Below, one piece after another: positions 26,014-32,567 of a stretch of DNA of 45,179 nt. Source of the DNA: a virus; the IMG/VR virus record IMGVR_UViG_3300005607_000020, positions 1 through 45,179 of that record, one strand, 5' to 3'. Numbering within the stretch: the first letter of the stretch is position 1; each line of letters begins with the position of its first letter. The translations under genes and the position numbers were made by a program. The notes under the pieces are model-generated. The model saw only the letters and a program-made list of their open reading frames with translations, was not told the DNA's origin and ran no database searches.

Positions 26014-26724
26014 TTATTCGTGCCCGTTTCTAAAAACAAACAGGCTTCGACGATAAACAACCGAACCGGGCCCATCAGTGACCCGGCCAAAATATTTATT
26101 CACTTTCTCTTCGGTGGTGATCCGAGCTTTAATTAATCTTAGCAGCGGCGTCCGCCACCCCCTAACGCGCTCTTTTATTGGAATATCTCGAATCGGATCG
26201 AATTCATAAACACTGAATTCCGGCATATAACCGGTAGGAATGTACCACAAATATTCAAAAGTTTTGCCATCAAGCCGAGGTTGCGGCTGCCCATATACAC
26301 GGTAAACTGCTAAGTCGCCAATAATTCGTCCATCCGTAATATATAACTCGGATGGCAGCATCTTCTTGAGGCGATAAAGAAATTCAGAGTGGTGTAGATG
26401 ATTGACCCAGCGGGGACCATCGTCCATATAATCAAGCTGGTGCTTCCATCGCTGAGCCTTTGTTCGTTCGTCGTAATAATTCAATTCGGTCAGGCGGGCG
26501 ATGTGCTCTGAAGTTGAAAGGCGAGGAACCATCTCACACTCATAGCACTGATCGCGTACGCCTTCGCGATAAGAAGAGTCGCGGCGAAACTGACCATATG
26601 GCTTAATTTTCCCGCAGCTCAGGCACTCTTTCCAAACGACCTTAGTATTCGTTTGGTCGAGTACTTCTGCTGTAACGGGCGCTCCGCCGTGTCTAAGAAT
26701 TTCATCAACACCAGGAAAGTGCAT
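26014..26724 (-). CDS. Zinc-finger virion-cluster protein (236 aa)
   Basis: Near the N-terminus, ECLSCGKIKPYGQFRRD followed by DQCYECE gives a four-cysteine zinc finger (CxxC-x21-CxxC), the type often seen before HNH or in recognition proteins. The rest is a compact alpha/beta domain (FEYLWYIPTGYMPEFSVYEF) with a basic C-terminus. No nuclease motif is visible. It lies between the zinc-ribbon coiled-coil gene and a decoration-like gene. Proteins of this form recur in podovirus head/tail clusters but I cannot name the family. Confidence 0.72.
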   Translation of the reverse strand: MHFPGVDEILRHGGAPVTAEVLDQTNTKVVWKECLSCGKIKPYGQFRRDSSYREGVRDQCYECEMVPRLSTSEHIARLTELNYYDERTKAQRWKHQLDYMDDGPRWVNHLHHSEFLYRLKKMLPSELYITDGRIIGDLAVYRVYGQPQPRLDGKTFEYLWYIPTGYMPEFSVYEFDPIRDIPIKERVRGWRTPLLRLIKARITTEEKVNKYFGRVTDGPGSVVYRRSLFVFRNGHE

Positions 26725-26783
26725 ACTCTACTATTCTCCGGAGTATCACAGATTATTTATTACTTCTCTCAGATAAGGCGGAA

Positions 26784-27212
26784 TTACATAGCCTCGAGAC
26801 GAACATGCGCGGAATAGTTCATTGCTGAAGTGCCCGATGAGGCGTAACCTGTAGTCGAAACATTGACGTTCGTACCCGGCTTAGCGTTGATTGCAGCCGA
26901 AGAAGAAGCCAGCGTTGTTAGGCTGTTTCCAGTACTGGTCGGCGTTAAAGTCAGTGACATGGCGTTACCAGTATCGGCATCTGTATAACTAATAACAATT
27001 GAGGGCAGCGTCGAGGAAGTTGTAGCCGCCTGTGTTACTGTAGCAATTCCGCTAACACAGTAGAGATTTCCTGGCGCATTGGCCGGCACGGCATAGAGAA
27101 GCGTGGAAGCAATATTAGCAGCCTGCCCCGTTGCATCGAACGTTGCCAGGGTTAAAAAATTAGCATCTGCCACTTTATCGTTGGCAGAAAAGAGGCTTCG
27201 TAAAAAACCCAT
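26784..27212 (-). CDS. Decoration-like beta-rich protein (142 aa)
   Basis: After a short N-terminal helix (MGFLRSLFSANDKVADANF) the protein is a run of short beta strands rich in threonine, serine and alanine (SGIATVTQAATTSSTLPSIV, GTNVNVSTTGYASSGTSAMN). This is the composition of a small immunoglobulin- or jelly-roll-like capsid decoration or head-fibre protein. A strong ribosome site (CAGGAGAAAATATT-ATG) and its nearness to the capsid gene suggest high expression. Function inferred only. Confidence 0.65.
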   Translation of the reverse strand: MGFLRSLFSANDKVADANFLTLATFDATGQAANIASTLLYAVPANAPGNLYCVSGIATVTQAATTSSTLPSIVISYTDADTGNAMSLTLTPTSTGNSLTTLASSSAAINAKPGTNVNVSTTGYASSGTSAMNYSAHVRLEAM

Positions 27213-27306
27213 AATATTTTCTCCTGTTACTTATTTGTCGTTCTTATATAGAACAACGGTTGTTGTCAAGCAGTGCCTCTACATGCAGGCACGTCCATTT
27301 TCCGGA

Positions 27307-27942
27307 TCACGAAACAACAAAAGCTTTGTCCTCATTATTTATATCTGGCTTAAAAATTGGTCTTGCATCAAGCTTGCCATTCTCAATAAAAATACCAATA
27401 ATACCGCCGGGTTTTACTAATACTTTTTCTGGCTGTTCTGGATGGAGCACGAACCCGACTTCTCGTATAATGCTTGAGTGTGCTTCTAATAGAGGAGGGC
27501 GACCGGTCGTTATGCCTAATTTAATGGCGTCTCGAAGGAGAGGACGAACACGGTTACGAAAATTATTCAACGACTCTCCTCCCGGAAAAGGTACATCTGG
27601 ATTTTCAACGTGTTCCAAAACGATACGCCCGGTTTCAGGTGTTTTCTTTTTACCGCCCAGATCACCAACATTTAAAGGCGCCAAGGCATCATTATAGACA
27701 ACATGATACTTTGGCGTTGTTTCTTGAATGATTTTGGCTGTATGCCGTGCTCGCTTTTTAGGCGAGCAAAAAATAACCGGATACAGATCATAATCTGTTA
27801 AAAAAGCAGCCTGCTGGTGGGCAACATGGATTCCTGCTTGATCTAAATCAACGTCCAATGGACCGCGAAAGCAACCAGCTTGATTGAGGGTCGTTGTACC
27901 GTGGCGTCCAACAAGACAAACAAGTTGTGAATTAGTAGACAT
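27307..27942 (-). CDS. Histidine phosphatase superfamily protein (211 aa)
   Basis: The phosphatase signature is clear: VGRHGTTTLN at the start (catalytic RHG), GPLDVDLDQAG, FCSPKKRARHTAKII (second arginine/histidine region), PGGESLNNFRNRV, and EAHSSIIREV, where the second conserved histidine lies. All expected catalytic residues are present. Family members remove phosphate from small metabolites or phosphoproteins. Within a virion gene block it may be an internal or accessory enzyme. Its ATG is five bases from the stop of the 109-aa gene. The substrate cannot be judged. Confidence 0.85.
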   Translation of the reverse strand: MSTNSQLVCLVGRHGTTTLNQAGCFRGPLDVDLDQAGIHVAHQQAAFLTDYDLYPVIFCSPKKRARHTAKIIQETTPKYHVVYNDALAPLNVGDLGGKKKTPETGRIVLEHVENPDVPFPGGESLNNFRNRVRPLLRDAIKLGITTGRPPLLEAHSSIIREVGFVLHPEQPEKVLVKPGGIIGIFIENGKLDARPIFKPDINNEDKAFVVS

Positions 27943-27947
27943 TAAGT

Positions 27948-28277
27948 TTATAGGAGTTCCGTAGTTATGGCTGCTTTTAGAGGGTTGCTTTCTATTACAG
28001 GAGAGACTTCTTCTGCTTCTACCGTCGCTTGTGTCGGCGTTGCCGTTTCGCCTTCGCCGGCGGGTGCGGCTTCTGCTGCTGCTGCTGCTGCTGCAGATTC
28101 TTCGGGCAGTTCGTGTTCTAATTGTGCTTCTTCAAGCAAAGCAGCTTTTATCTTGAGAAGATCAGGATGATCGACACGAAGATCGCCCGCCGCCATTAGA
28201 TTCTTTAGCGCTTCCAGGCGAGTAGTTTTAGGAGCGGATTCATTACGTGCTAAGCTAAACCAAACATCATTAGTCAT
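27948..28277 (-). CDS. Hypothetical protein with Ala-rich linker (109 aa)
   Basis: A helical N-terminus (TRLEALKNLMAAGDLRVDHP DLLKIKAALLEEA) is followed by a poly-alanine/glutamate stretch encoded by GCA/GCC repeats (28075-28095) and an acidic C-terminus ending NPLKAAITTELL. The phosphatase gene follows after five bases. Upstream, two alternative short frames end at or next to its ATG. Function unknown. Confidence 0.7.
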   Translation of the reverse strand: MTNDVWFSLARNESAPKTTRLEALKNLMAAGDLRVDHPDLLKIKAALLEEAQLEHELPEESAAAAAAAEAAPAGEGETATPTQATVEAEEVSPVIESNPLKAAITTELL

Positions 28278-28280
28278 AAT

Positions 28281-28565
28281 TTACCATTTCCAGCCGCAAA
28301 CACAGATAAGGACTTCCCATAAGTGACGTTTATATAGTGCACGAGCACATTGCGGGCAAAATCGGCGCCACGACACAGGAAGTCCCCTTCGATAAAATAC
28401 GACAAGCACGCCAGGTGGCAGCCAGGTGGCTTGAAGGTGGATGGTCCGCCTGCCAACGGGTCCACGGGCGTCCGCTACTTTCAACCTCCAAAAACAGTTC
28501 CAGAGGCCCTGGCCGAGGTTCTGGGCACCATTTTGTAAGTCGAAATAACGGACAGGCAGGAGCAA
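28281..28565 (-). CDS. Possible zinc-ribbon protein (up to 94 aa)
   Basis: The C-terminal part SWRRFCPQCARALYKRHLWE VLICVCGW has a CxxC and a CxC separated by 14 residues, as in a small zinc ribbon. The start is unclear; the longest frame uses TTG and no good ribosome site is seen. Another frame (28274-28465, GTG start) overlaps the next gene by ATGA and cannot be excluded. Only one of the two is likely to be real. The region lies downstream of promoter-like element 28730-28750. Confidence 0.4.
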   Translation of the reverse strand: MLLPVRYFDLQNGAQNLGQGLWNCFWRLKVADARGPVGRRTIHLQATWLPPGVLVVFYRRGLPVSWRRFCPQCARALYKRHLWEVLICVCGWKW

Positions 28566-28576
28566 TCAAACATCGC

Positions 28577-28610
28577 TTAAATATTTAGTCCAATCCGGCT
28601 AAATATTTAA
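28577..28610. repeat. Inverted repeat, 12-bp perfect arms
   Basis: TTAAATATTTAG and CTAAATATTTAA flank a 10-base spacer (TCCAATCCGG). Each arm is itself nearly palindromic. It lies just before the possible zinc-ribbon gene, after the promoter-like element. It could be an operator or an RNA hairpin; on the plus strand it is followed by TTTTG. Confidence 0.65.
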
Positions 28611-28663
28611 TTTTGTTTGATTTTTCCTACTTAAACTTGTTCAGAAACCGGATTCGGCCGATG

Positions 28664-28708
28664 TTTACTTGTGGCGAGGATGGTCGCTCCTCGTACCTAC
28701 AAGTAAAA
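28664..28708. repeat. Long hairpin in the gap after the capsid gene
   Basis: TTTACTTGT pairs with ACAAGTAAA (9 bp) and, inside it, CGAGGA with TCCTCG (6 bp). In the minus-strand transcript this lies just downstream of the promoter-like element at 28730-28750, so it would form in the 5' leader of the next transcript. Confidence 0.6.
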
Positions 28709-28729
28709 AGATAAAATACCCAGTAAAGG

Positions 28730-28750
28730 CCCCTCTTTAATTTTACCACA
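28730..28750 (-). promoter_or_regulatory. Phage promoter-like element, copy B
   Basis: Minus-strand GTGGTAAAATTAAAGAGGGG preceded by T. It differs by one base from the 21-bp element at 43229-43249. It holds an extended -10 (TGGTAAAAT). It lies directly downstream of the capsid terminator, so it would restart transcription for the following genes. Confidence 0.6.
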
Positions 28751-28794
28751 TATTTTACCTTTTTAGAGAGAGGGCCCGATAAAAATAATTTAAA

Positions 28795-28836
28795 AATTAA
28801 GAAAAAGATCGAGAGGGCGGCACCAAAACCGCCCTC
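28795..28836 (-). terminator. Intrinsic terminator after the major capsid gene
   Basis: On the minus strand GAGGGCGG (28836-28829) pairs with CCGCCCTC (28820-28813) around an 8-base loop, followed by TCGATCTTTTTC and a T-rich run. It is 43 bases after the capsid stop. On the plus strand the same stem is followed by CCTTTTTAT, so it may act in both directions. Confidence 0.75.
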
Positions 28837-28878
28837 CCTTTTTATAGTTAAGTTGTTATTTATCAACAACTTATTAGT

Positions 28879-29702
28879 TTACGAGCTGCTGGTCATAGAC
28901 TGCAGCCGTCGCAGCGTCATTACGGAACCGGGACGTAGGGTGTTCGTGTACTTTACGTTATAGCTCACCCAGCCCCCGATCTGCCTTGCCGGATCAGCCA
29001 CAGACCCCTGAGCAGGAGCCTCCTGGATCATGAGCCGGTAGTTCTTCTCACCAGTCTTGGGGTTCTTCCCAAGGAAGACAGAGAAGATGGCGTCATCAGC
29101 AAACAGATACGTATTGTAATACGTATTGCTGTTGATCGTAACCGTCGGCGTAGTCGTGGTTTGCTTGAAACGGGCACCACCAAACACAATCGTTTCCTCG
29201 TTGCTAACGGGAGCAAAGAGTTTATCGACCGTGCTTTCGTTCCGCTTCAGGATATCCGTCAGACCGTTGTTGCTCGTATCATTGAGCACATCATGCACAA
29301 CGAACGGGTGGATGATTCCGCCCATATAGCCATCCGGGGTTAGCGGCCGGGCATTGACGCCGGCAAGCTGCTGAATAGCCGTGCGGATGTTGTTGGCCGA
29401 CAGGAAGCTTCCCGGAGCCAGAGTGATCGTAACAGAGCTATCGACGCCTTGGGCGCTGTCTGCGGTAATCTGAACCAAGGAGTTCAGAGTTAGAGCCAAC
29501 CGGTAGTTCAATTCCACCGACAGGTTCTGAAGCAACCCGGGGTCGTCAATTGCCACGTCCATTGCCAGGTCGGAGCTGTTGATAAAATCAGCATACTGGC
29601 CGATGGTTGCCGTGATTTTCGTGGATGATTCAGCGATGGGCGAACCCACCGTACCTTCTGCCGCCTGGGTAGTATTGCCAGAGAGCAGAGCATAAGTATA
29701 GA
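28879..29702 (-). CDS. Major capsid protein, exon 2 (N4-gp56 family)
   Basis: Encodes residues 56-328 of the spliced capsid protein plus the last two bases of codon 55. Family features are in order: FYTYALLSGNTTQAAEG (the GKTIRFRRY...TTPLxEG region of the family), KITATIGQYADFINSSDLA (the TVxQYGxYVxxTD strand), and GYMGGIIHPFVVHDVL (the GxIHP motif), with a beta-rich end. The protein forms the icosahedral shell. This frame can be read upstream to a TTG inside the intron (29718), but that start lacks the essential N-terminal arm found in exon 1. A terminator follows the stop. Confidence 0.9.
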
Positions 29703-30658
29703 CGACGTGTTTAGGCAACTAACGTTCCCGTTAGTGCGCGCTCATGATCGCTCATGAGTCCAGACTGTATCTTTGCTCTTTTGTCTTTAGCCGCCTTCAT
29801 CTGTTGGTAAAAATCTTCTCTTATTTCGGGCGTTGGTTTATTGTGCCTTACATAATTTAGAAGTATTTTACCTTCGTCTCGTTTAACGATTAAATATGGC
29901 AAGAGAGCAAGCAGGTATTTTTCAATGTCCTGCTTTTTGCTAATATACCAGACAAAAGCGGGCTTGCCTTTTTTATTTTTTAAAGGCGATATTGAGCCGC
30001 CAAACTTATTTTTTGCCAATTCTAGCAATGGCATAAAAGTATTAGTAATTCCGATCCGAACGTTGTAGGCCGGTCCTCGACTTATTACTAAATAACCCTC
30101 GCCATCTAAAATTGCCGCCAAATATGCTTGTAACGGCTTACCAACAAGAGCACCCGGCGTTTCAGTCGTTACGCAGCTGGATTTCTTCGCTTCTCTTAAC
30201 TTGACGAAAAGTTCGTCTCTCTTAACAGGATTTATTTGTCCGTCAAGATTTAAATATTCTAAAAGAATATTTGCTTGTTGACGCTTTTCAATTAAGTATG
30301 GCGAAATCGAAGTCAAGAAAAAACCGACACTTTTTCTACCATATAGTCGCCAATGGTATAGTGGCTTACTTAAATAGCCTCCATTCATGGCTGCCTTTTG
30401 GTAATTTATTGTGCCCCCGAAATGGTTAACAGCCCATTGCATTAGAGCCTTTGATCCATTTGTAAAGCCTACAAACGGCCGATAATTCACATAATTGGAT
30501 TTAAACGTCTTGAAGATGGAAAAGCACCCTTCACCATCCATTAGTCCGGCCATGTAAGCTTTGGTTTTTTCTCTCATCCAGTTTGCTCGGTGTTGTCTGT
30601 TCTTGTGATAGAACAGAGTTCCACCGATTTAGTCGGGTTTTAATTCAGCACTATATTT
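29703..30658 (-). mobile_element. Group I self-splicing intron in the major capsid gene (956 bp)
   Basis: Elements read on the minus strand: the exon end ATTCAGT pairs with intron GCTGAAT (P1, with the required U.G at the cut); TATAG just before it pairs with exon-2 CTATA (P10); CCGA-CTAAA-TCGG is a P2-like hairpin; AATCGGTGGAACTCT (30629-30615) and GACAACACCGAGCAAACTGG (30597-30578) fit the conserved P and Q elements of T4 td-type introns, with P5 CTGTTCT/AGAACAG between them; AAGATACAGTCTGGACT near 29773-29757 fits element S (P7 3' strand). Two 3' hairpins carry GNRA loops: CTCATGA-GCGA-TCATGAG (29758-29741) and CTAACG-GGAA-CGTTAG (29734-29719). The intron ends in G at 29703. Element R/P3 was not placed with certainty. 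Confidence 0.9.
29711..30577 (-). CDS. Intron-encoded LAGLIDADG homing endonuclease (288 aa)
   Basis: Two LAGLIDADG helices are plain: AYMAGLMDGEGCFSIF near residue 8 and AYLAAILDGEGYLVIS near residue 150, each with its catalytic acidic residue and each starting a beta-sheet saddle (VGFTNGSKALMQWAV; IGITNTFMPLLELAK). This is the single-chain, two-domain form. Such enzymes cut the intronless capsid allele so that repair copies the intron in. The frame starts just after the Q element and runs through element S and both GNRA hairpins, ending 8 bases before the 3' splice site, so its last 25 codons also encode ribozyme structure. No strong ribosome site precedes the ATG, in keeping with low expression from the late transcript. 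Confidence 0.93.
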   Translation of the reverse strand: MREKTKAYMAGLMDGEGCFSIFKTFKSNYVNYRPFVGFTNGSKALMQWAVNHFGGTINYQKAAMNGGYLSKPLYHWRLYGRKSVGFFLTSISPYLIEKRQQANILLEYLNLDGQINPVKRDELFVKLREAKKSSCVTTETPGALVGKPLQAYLAAILDGEGYLVISRGPAYNVRIGITNTFMPLLELAKNKFGGSISPLKNKKGKPAFVWYISKKQDIEKYLLALLPYLIVKRDEGKILLNYVRHNKPTPEIREDFYQQMKAAKDKRAKIQSGLMSDHERALTGTLVA

Positions 30659-30821
30659 ACTGAATCTGATTACCACTGCGGAGAGGCAGCGGCTTCTGTT
30701 TGGTCATCGAAAGGAAGGGCGTTTGCGCCTTCAAGTTCGGGACCGCCTGGCGCTCGTAGTAGATAGCCACGAGGTTCGGCAAGGCTCCCGATGTGAGAAT
30801 ACTAGCAGGAGAATAGGCCAT
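30659..30821 (-). CDS. Major capsid protein, exon 1 (N-terminal arm)
   Basis: Fifty-four codons from ATG 30821 (Shine-Dalgarno AAGGAGG, nine bases upstream) encode the N-terminal arm, with NLVAIYYERQAVPNLKAQTP and KPLPLRSGNQIQ, then one base T of the split codon 55. Without splicing the frame meets TAA at once. Joined to exon 2 as T+TC it gives GNQIQF-YTYALL, aligning without gap to the family's GKTIRFRRYTPL. The 5' splice site is fixed by the P1 helix of the intron. Lies 35 bases downstream of the scaffold gene. Confidence 0.9.
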
Positions 30822-30856
30822 TAGTGGCCTCCTTGTTGATTGGGATTAGATATTTA

Positions 30857-32092
30857 TTAGCGCCGATACTGGCGAGCCCGTTCCATCAACACGCCTTCCA
30901 TCAGCTTGTTGATTTCCTCGTTGCTCATTGCTTCCAGTTCTTCGTCGGAGGGCACCGGATTGCTATTTGTGGGCTGAACAGAGGCAGTGGTCGCCTTCTG
31001 TCGCAATCCAAAATTAGCGGCGGTCGCTCTCGGCCTCACTGTTGTCCGAATCCCAGACGTAGAGGAGGCTGGTTTTGAAGCAGCTACTGGAGTTGCCGGC
31101 TTACGCGCAGCAACTTTTGCCGCTGGCTTCACGGGTTTTAGCTTTTCAGGTTCCTTCAATTCCAGCAATCCTGCTGCACTAAGTTCCTCAAAAGCCTCGC
31201 CCAATGTATCTCGATTGAATTTTCCAATCTTGGTTAGTGCATCAAGCGTTGGTTCAAGATTGTCATCAGTCAATTCCTTATGTAAATATTGCTGTGAAAG
31301 ATAAGCAACCAACGCACGATAATTATCATCTGTGCTTAGGTAGGTAGGATGCTCGGCCACAAAAGCACGCGCTTCGGTTTCAACAAACAAAGCTTCTTCG
31401 ACGCTGCGTCCGGCTTTGCTCATTTCCACAAGTTGTTCCAAGCTCAACCCCGTTTTCTTCTGAAACCATTTCTCTAAAGCTAGATCGGGGTTGTCTGCAA
31501 GAGCCGTTTTAATTTCAAAAATTTCGTCTGCCGTAAGCTGTCTAACAACAGGCTCGCTTGACGCCTGGGTTTCAGAATTATCCGTTTTCCGAACACCGAG
31601 CTTTAGTTGGCGATTCTGCTCTCGAATTTTCTTGGTAGCATTTACTTGTGCAGCAAGCAGCTCACGCATCAATTCATTTTCTGTATTTGCATGAAATACT
31701 TGCTTGCCGCCGCCATCATAAAGCTCCAATGTGGCTTTAAGGCCGGTGCTCGTTCTCTCAATGATGGCTCGACCGGTGTCAAATTCTAACACTTCGGGCT
31801 CGGCATAAACTTCTGATCCATCTTCGCTTAATACGCTATCGTCTGCATTTTCAGAAGCAACGGACTGTTCTTCTGTCTGTGCAGTCTGTGCAGTCTGTGC
31901 AGTTTGTGCAGCCTCTGCGGCCTCTGCGGTTTGTGCTGCCTCTGCAGCTTCGATAGCTGCTTTTTCTTCTGGAGAAGCAAACTGCTCCACAAGATGATTA
32001 ACAAAATCTCGCTCTCCTTCTCGTGTATCAAGAGGTGCGAATAAAGGGTCCTCAAACGAATAAGGATCGCTTTGAATAGAGGTTTTACTCAT
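30857..32092 (-). CDS. Capsid scaffolding protein (411 aa)
   Basis: Long, acidic, mostly helical and disordered protein directly upstream of the capsid gene, the standard place for the scaffold that shapes the procapsid. Residues 40-75 are an A/E/Q/T tract with TAQ repeated, as in the 628-aa internal protein. The middle holds FEIKTALADNPDLALEKWFQ and AEHPTYLSTDDNYRALVAYL helical units. The C-terminus is a proline/alanine-rich linker and a basic helical tail (SNEEINKLMEGVLMERARQY), the usual coat-binding end. Strong ribosome site AAGGAGAACAAT-ATG. Confidence 0.82.
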   Translation of the reverse strand: MSKTSIQSDPYSFEDPLFAPLDTREGERDFVNHLVEQFASPEEKAAIEAAEAAQTAEAAEAAQTAQTAQTAQTEEQSVASENADDSVLSEDGSEVYAEPEVLEFDTGRAIIERTSTGLKATLELYDGGGKQVFHANTENELMRELLAAQVNATKKIREQNRQLKLGVRKTDNSETQASSEPVVRQLTADEIFEIKTALADNPDLALEKWFQKKTGLSLEQLVEMSKAGRSVEEALFVETEARAFVAEHPTYLSTDDNYRALVAYLSQQYLHKELTDDNLEPTLDALTKIGKFNRDTLGEAFEELSAAGLLELKEPEKLKPVKPAAKVAARKPATPVAASKPASSTSGIRTTVRPRATAANFGLRQKATTASVQPTNSNPVPSDEELEAMSNEEINKLMEGVLMERARQYRR

Positions 32093-32174
32093 ATTGTTCT
32101 CCTTGGCTTCCCATCAATCCTGGTGGGACAGGTGAATTTGTCACAAACCAAAAGATATTGTGACTAAAATTTGA
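32093..32174. repeat. Inverted repeats in the gap before the scaffold gene
   Basis: The 82-base gap holds two imperfect hairpins: TCCCATCAATCCTGGTGGGA (32109-32128) and GTCACAA ... TTGTGAC (32139-32163). They may act as weak terminators or leader structures; no T-run of the usual kind follows. Confidence 0.4.
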
Positions 32175-32549
32175 TCACATGAGCTCGACAAGCGGAGCAG
32201 GCGTCGGTTTCTTTAATGCTTGTGTAATGGTTTCGGGCGGCCGCCGTGACGCATCAATGGCAATGTCTACATCTTGAATAAATCTGTTGTAAAGAGCACT
32301 TAAAGCGAAAACAACAGCATGCTGCGCTTTTACTTTGGCTTCGTCGGCCGGACTAATATTTGCAAGTTCTTCAAGAGCGCCTTTAACGTATTTTTGTAAC
32401 ATCTCAAGGACAACCGGCCAACCCGGTTGTGCAACTAAATGCTGAAGAAGTCTCCCTTTATTGAAAAGCTCCGTTTCATACGCCTCTTCTTCGGTAAGAG
32501 GCCGATCAAGAATCCGCTCGATTTTAGCTGTGTCAATTTGGACGCTCAC
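32175..32549 (-). CDS. Portal-scaffold interval protein (124 aa)
   Basis: Starts at GTG 32549, chosen because CAGGAGGAATC precedes it by a normal distance. The protein is helical: RILDRPLTEEEAYETELFNK, GRLLQHLVAQPGWPVVLEML, then a helix that ends PPETITQALKKPTPAPLVEL. A small helical protein between portal and scaffold is common in podoviruses of this type. The PGWPVVLEMLQ segment followed by an Ala/Lys helix is typical of these proteins, but no function is known to me. Confidence 0.75.
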   Translation of the reverse strand: MSVQIDTAKIERILDRPLTEEEAYETELFNKGRLLQHLVAQPGWPVVLEMLQKYVKGALEELANISPADEAKVKAQHAVVFALSALYNRFIQDVDIAIDASRRPPETITQALKKPTPAPLVELM

Positions 32550-32567
32550 GATTCCTCCTGTGAGTTA

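Noticed and set aside
28337-28588. Plus-strand frame of 83 aa opposite the possible zinc-ribbon gene.
   Set aside because: No ribosome site, on the opposite strand to the operon, and composition not protein-like.
29703-29718. Capsid gene starting at TTG 29718.
   Set aside because: That start lies within the intron, has no ribosome site, and would lack the N-terminal arm that exon 1 supplies.
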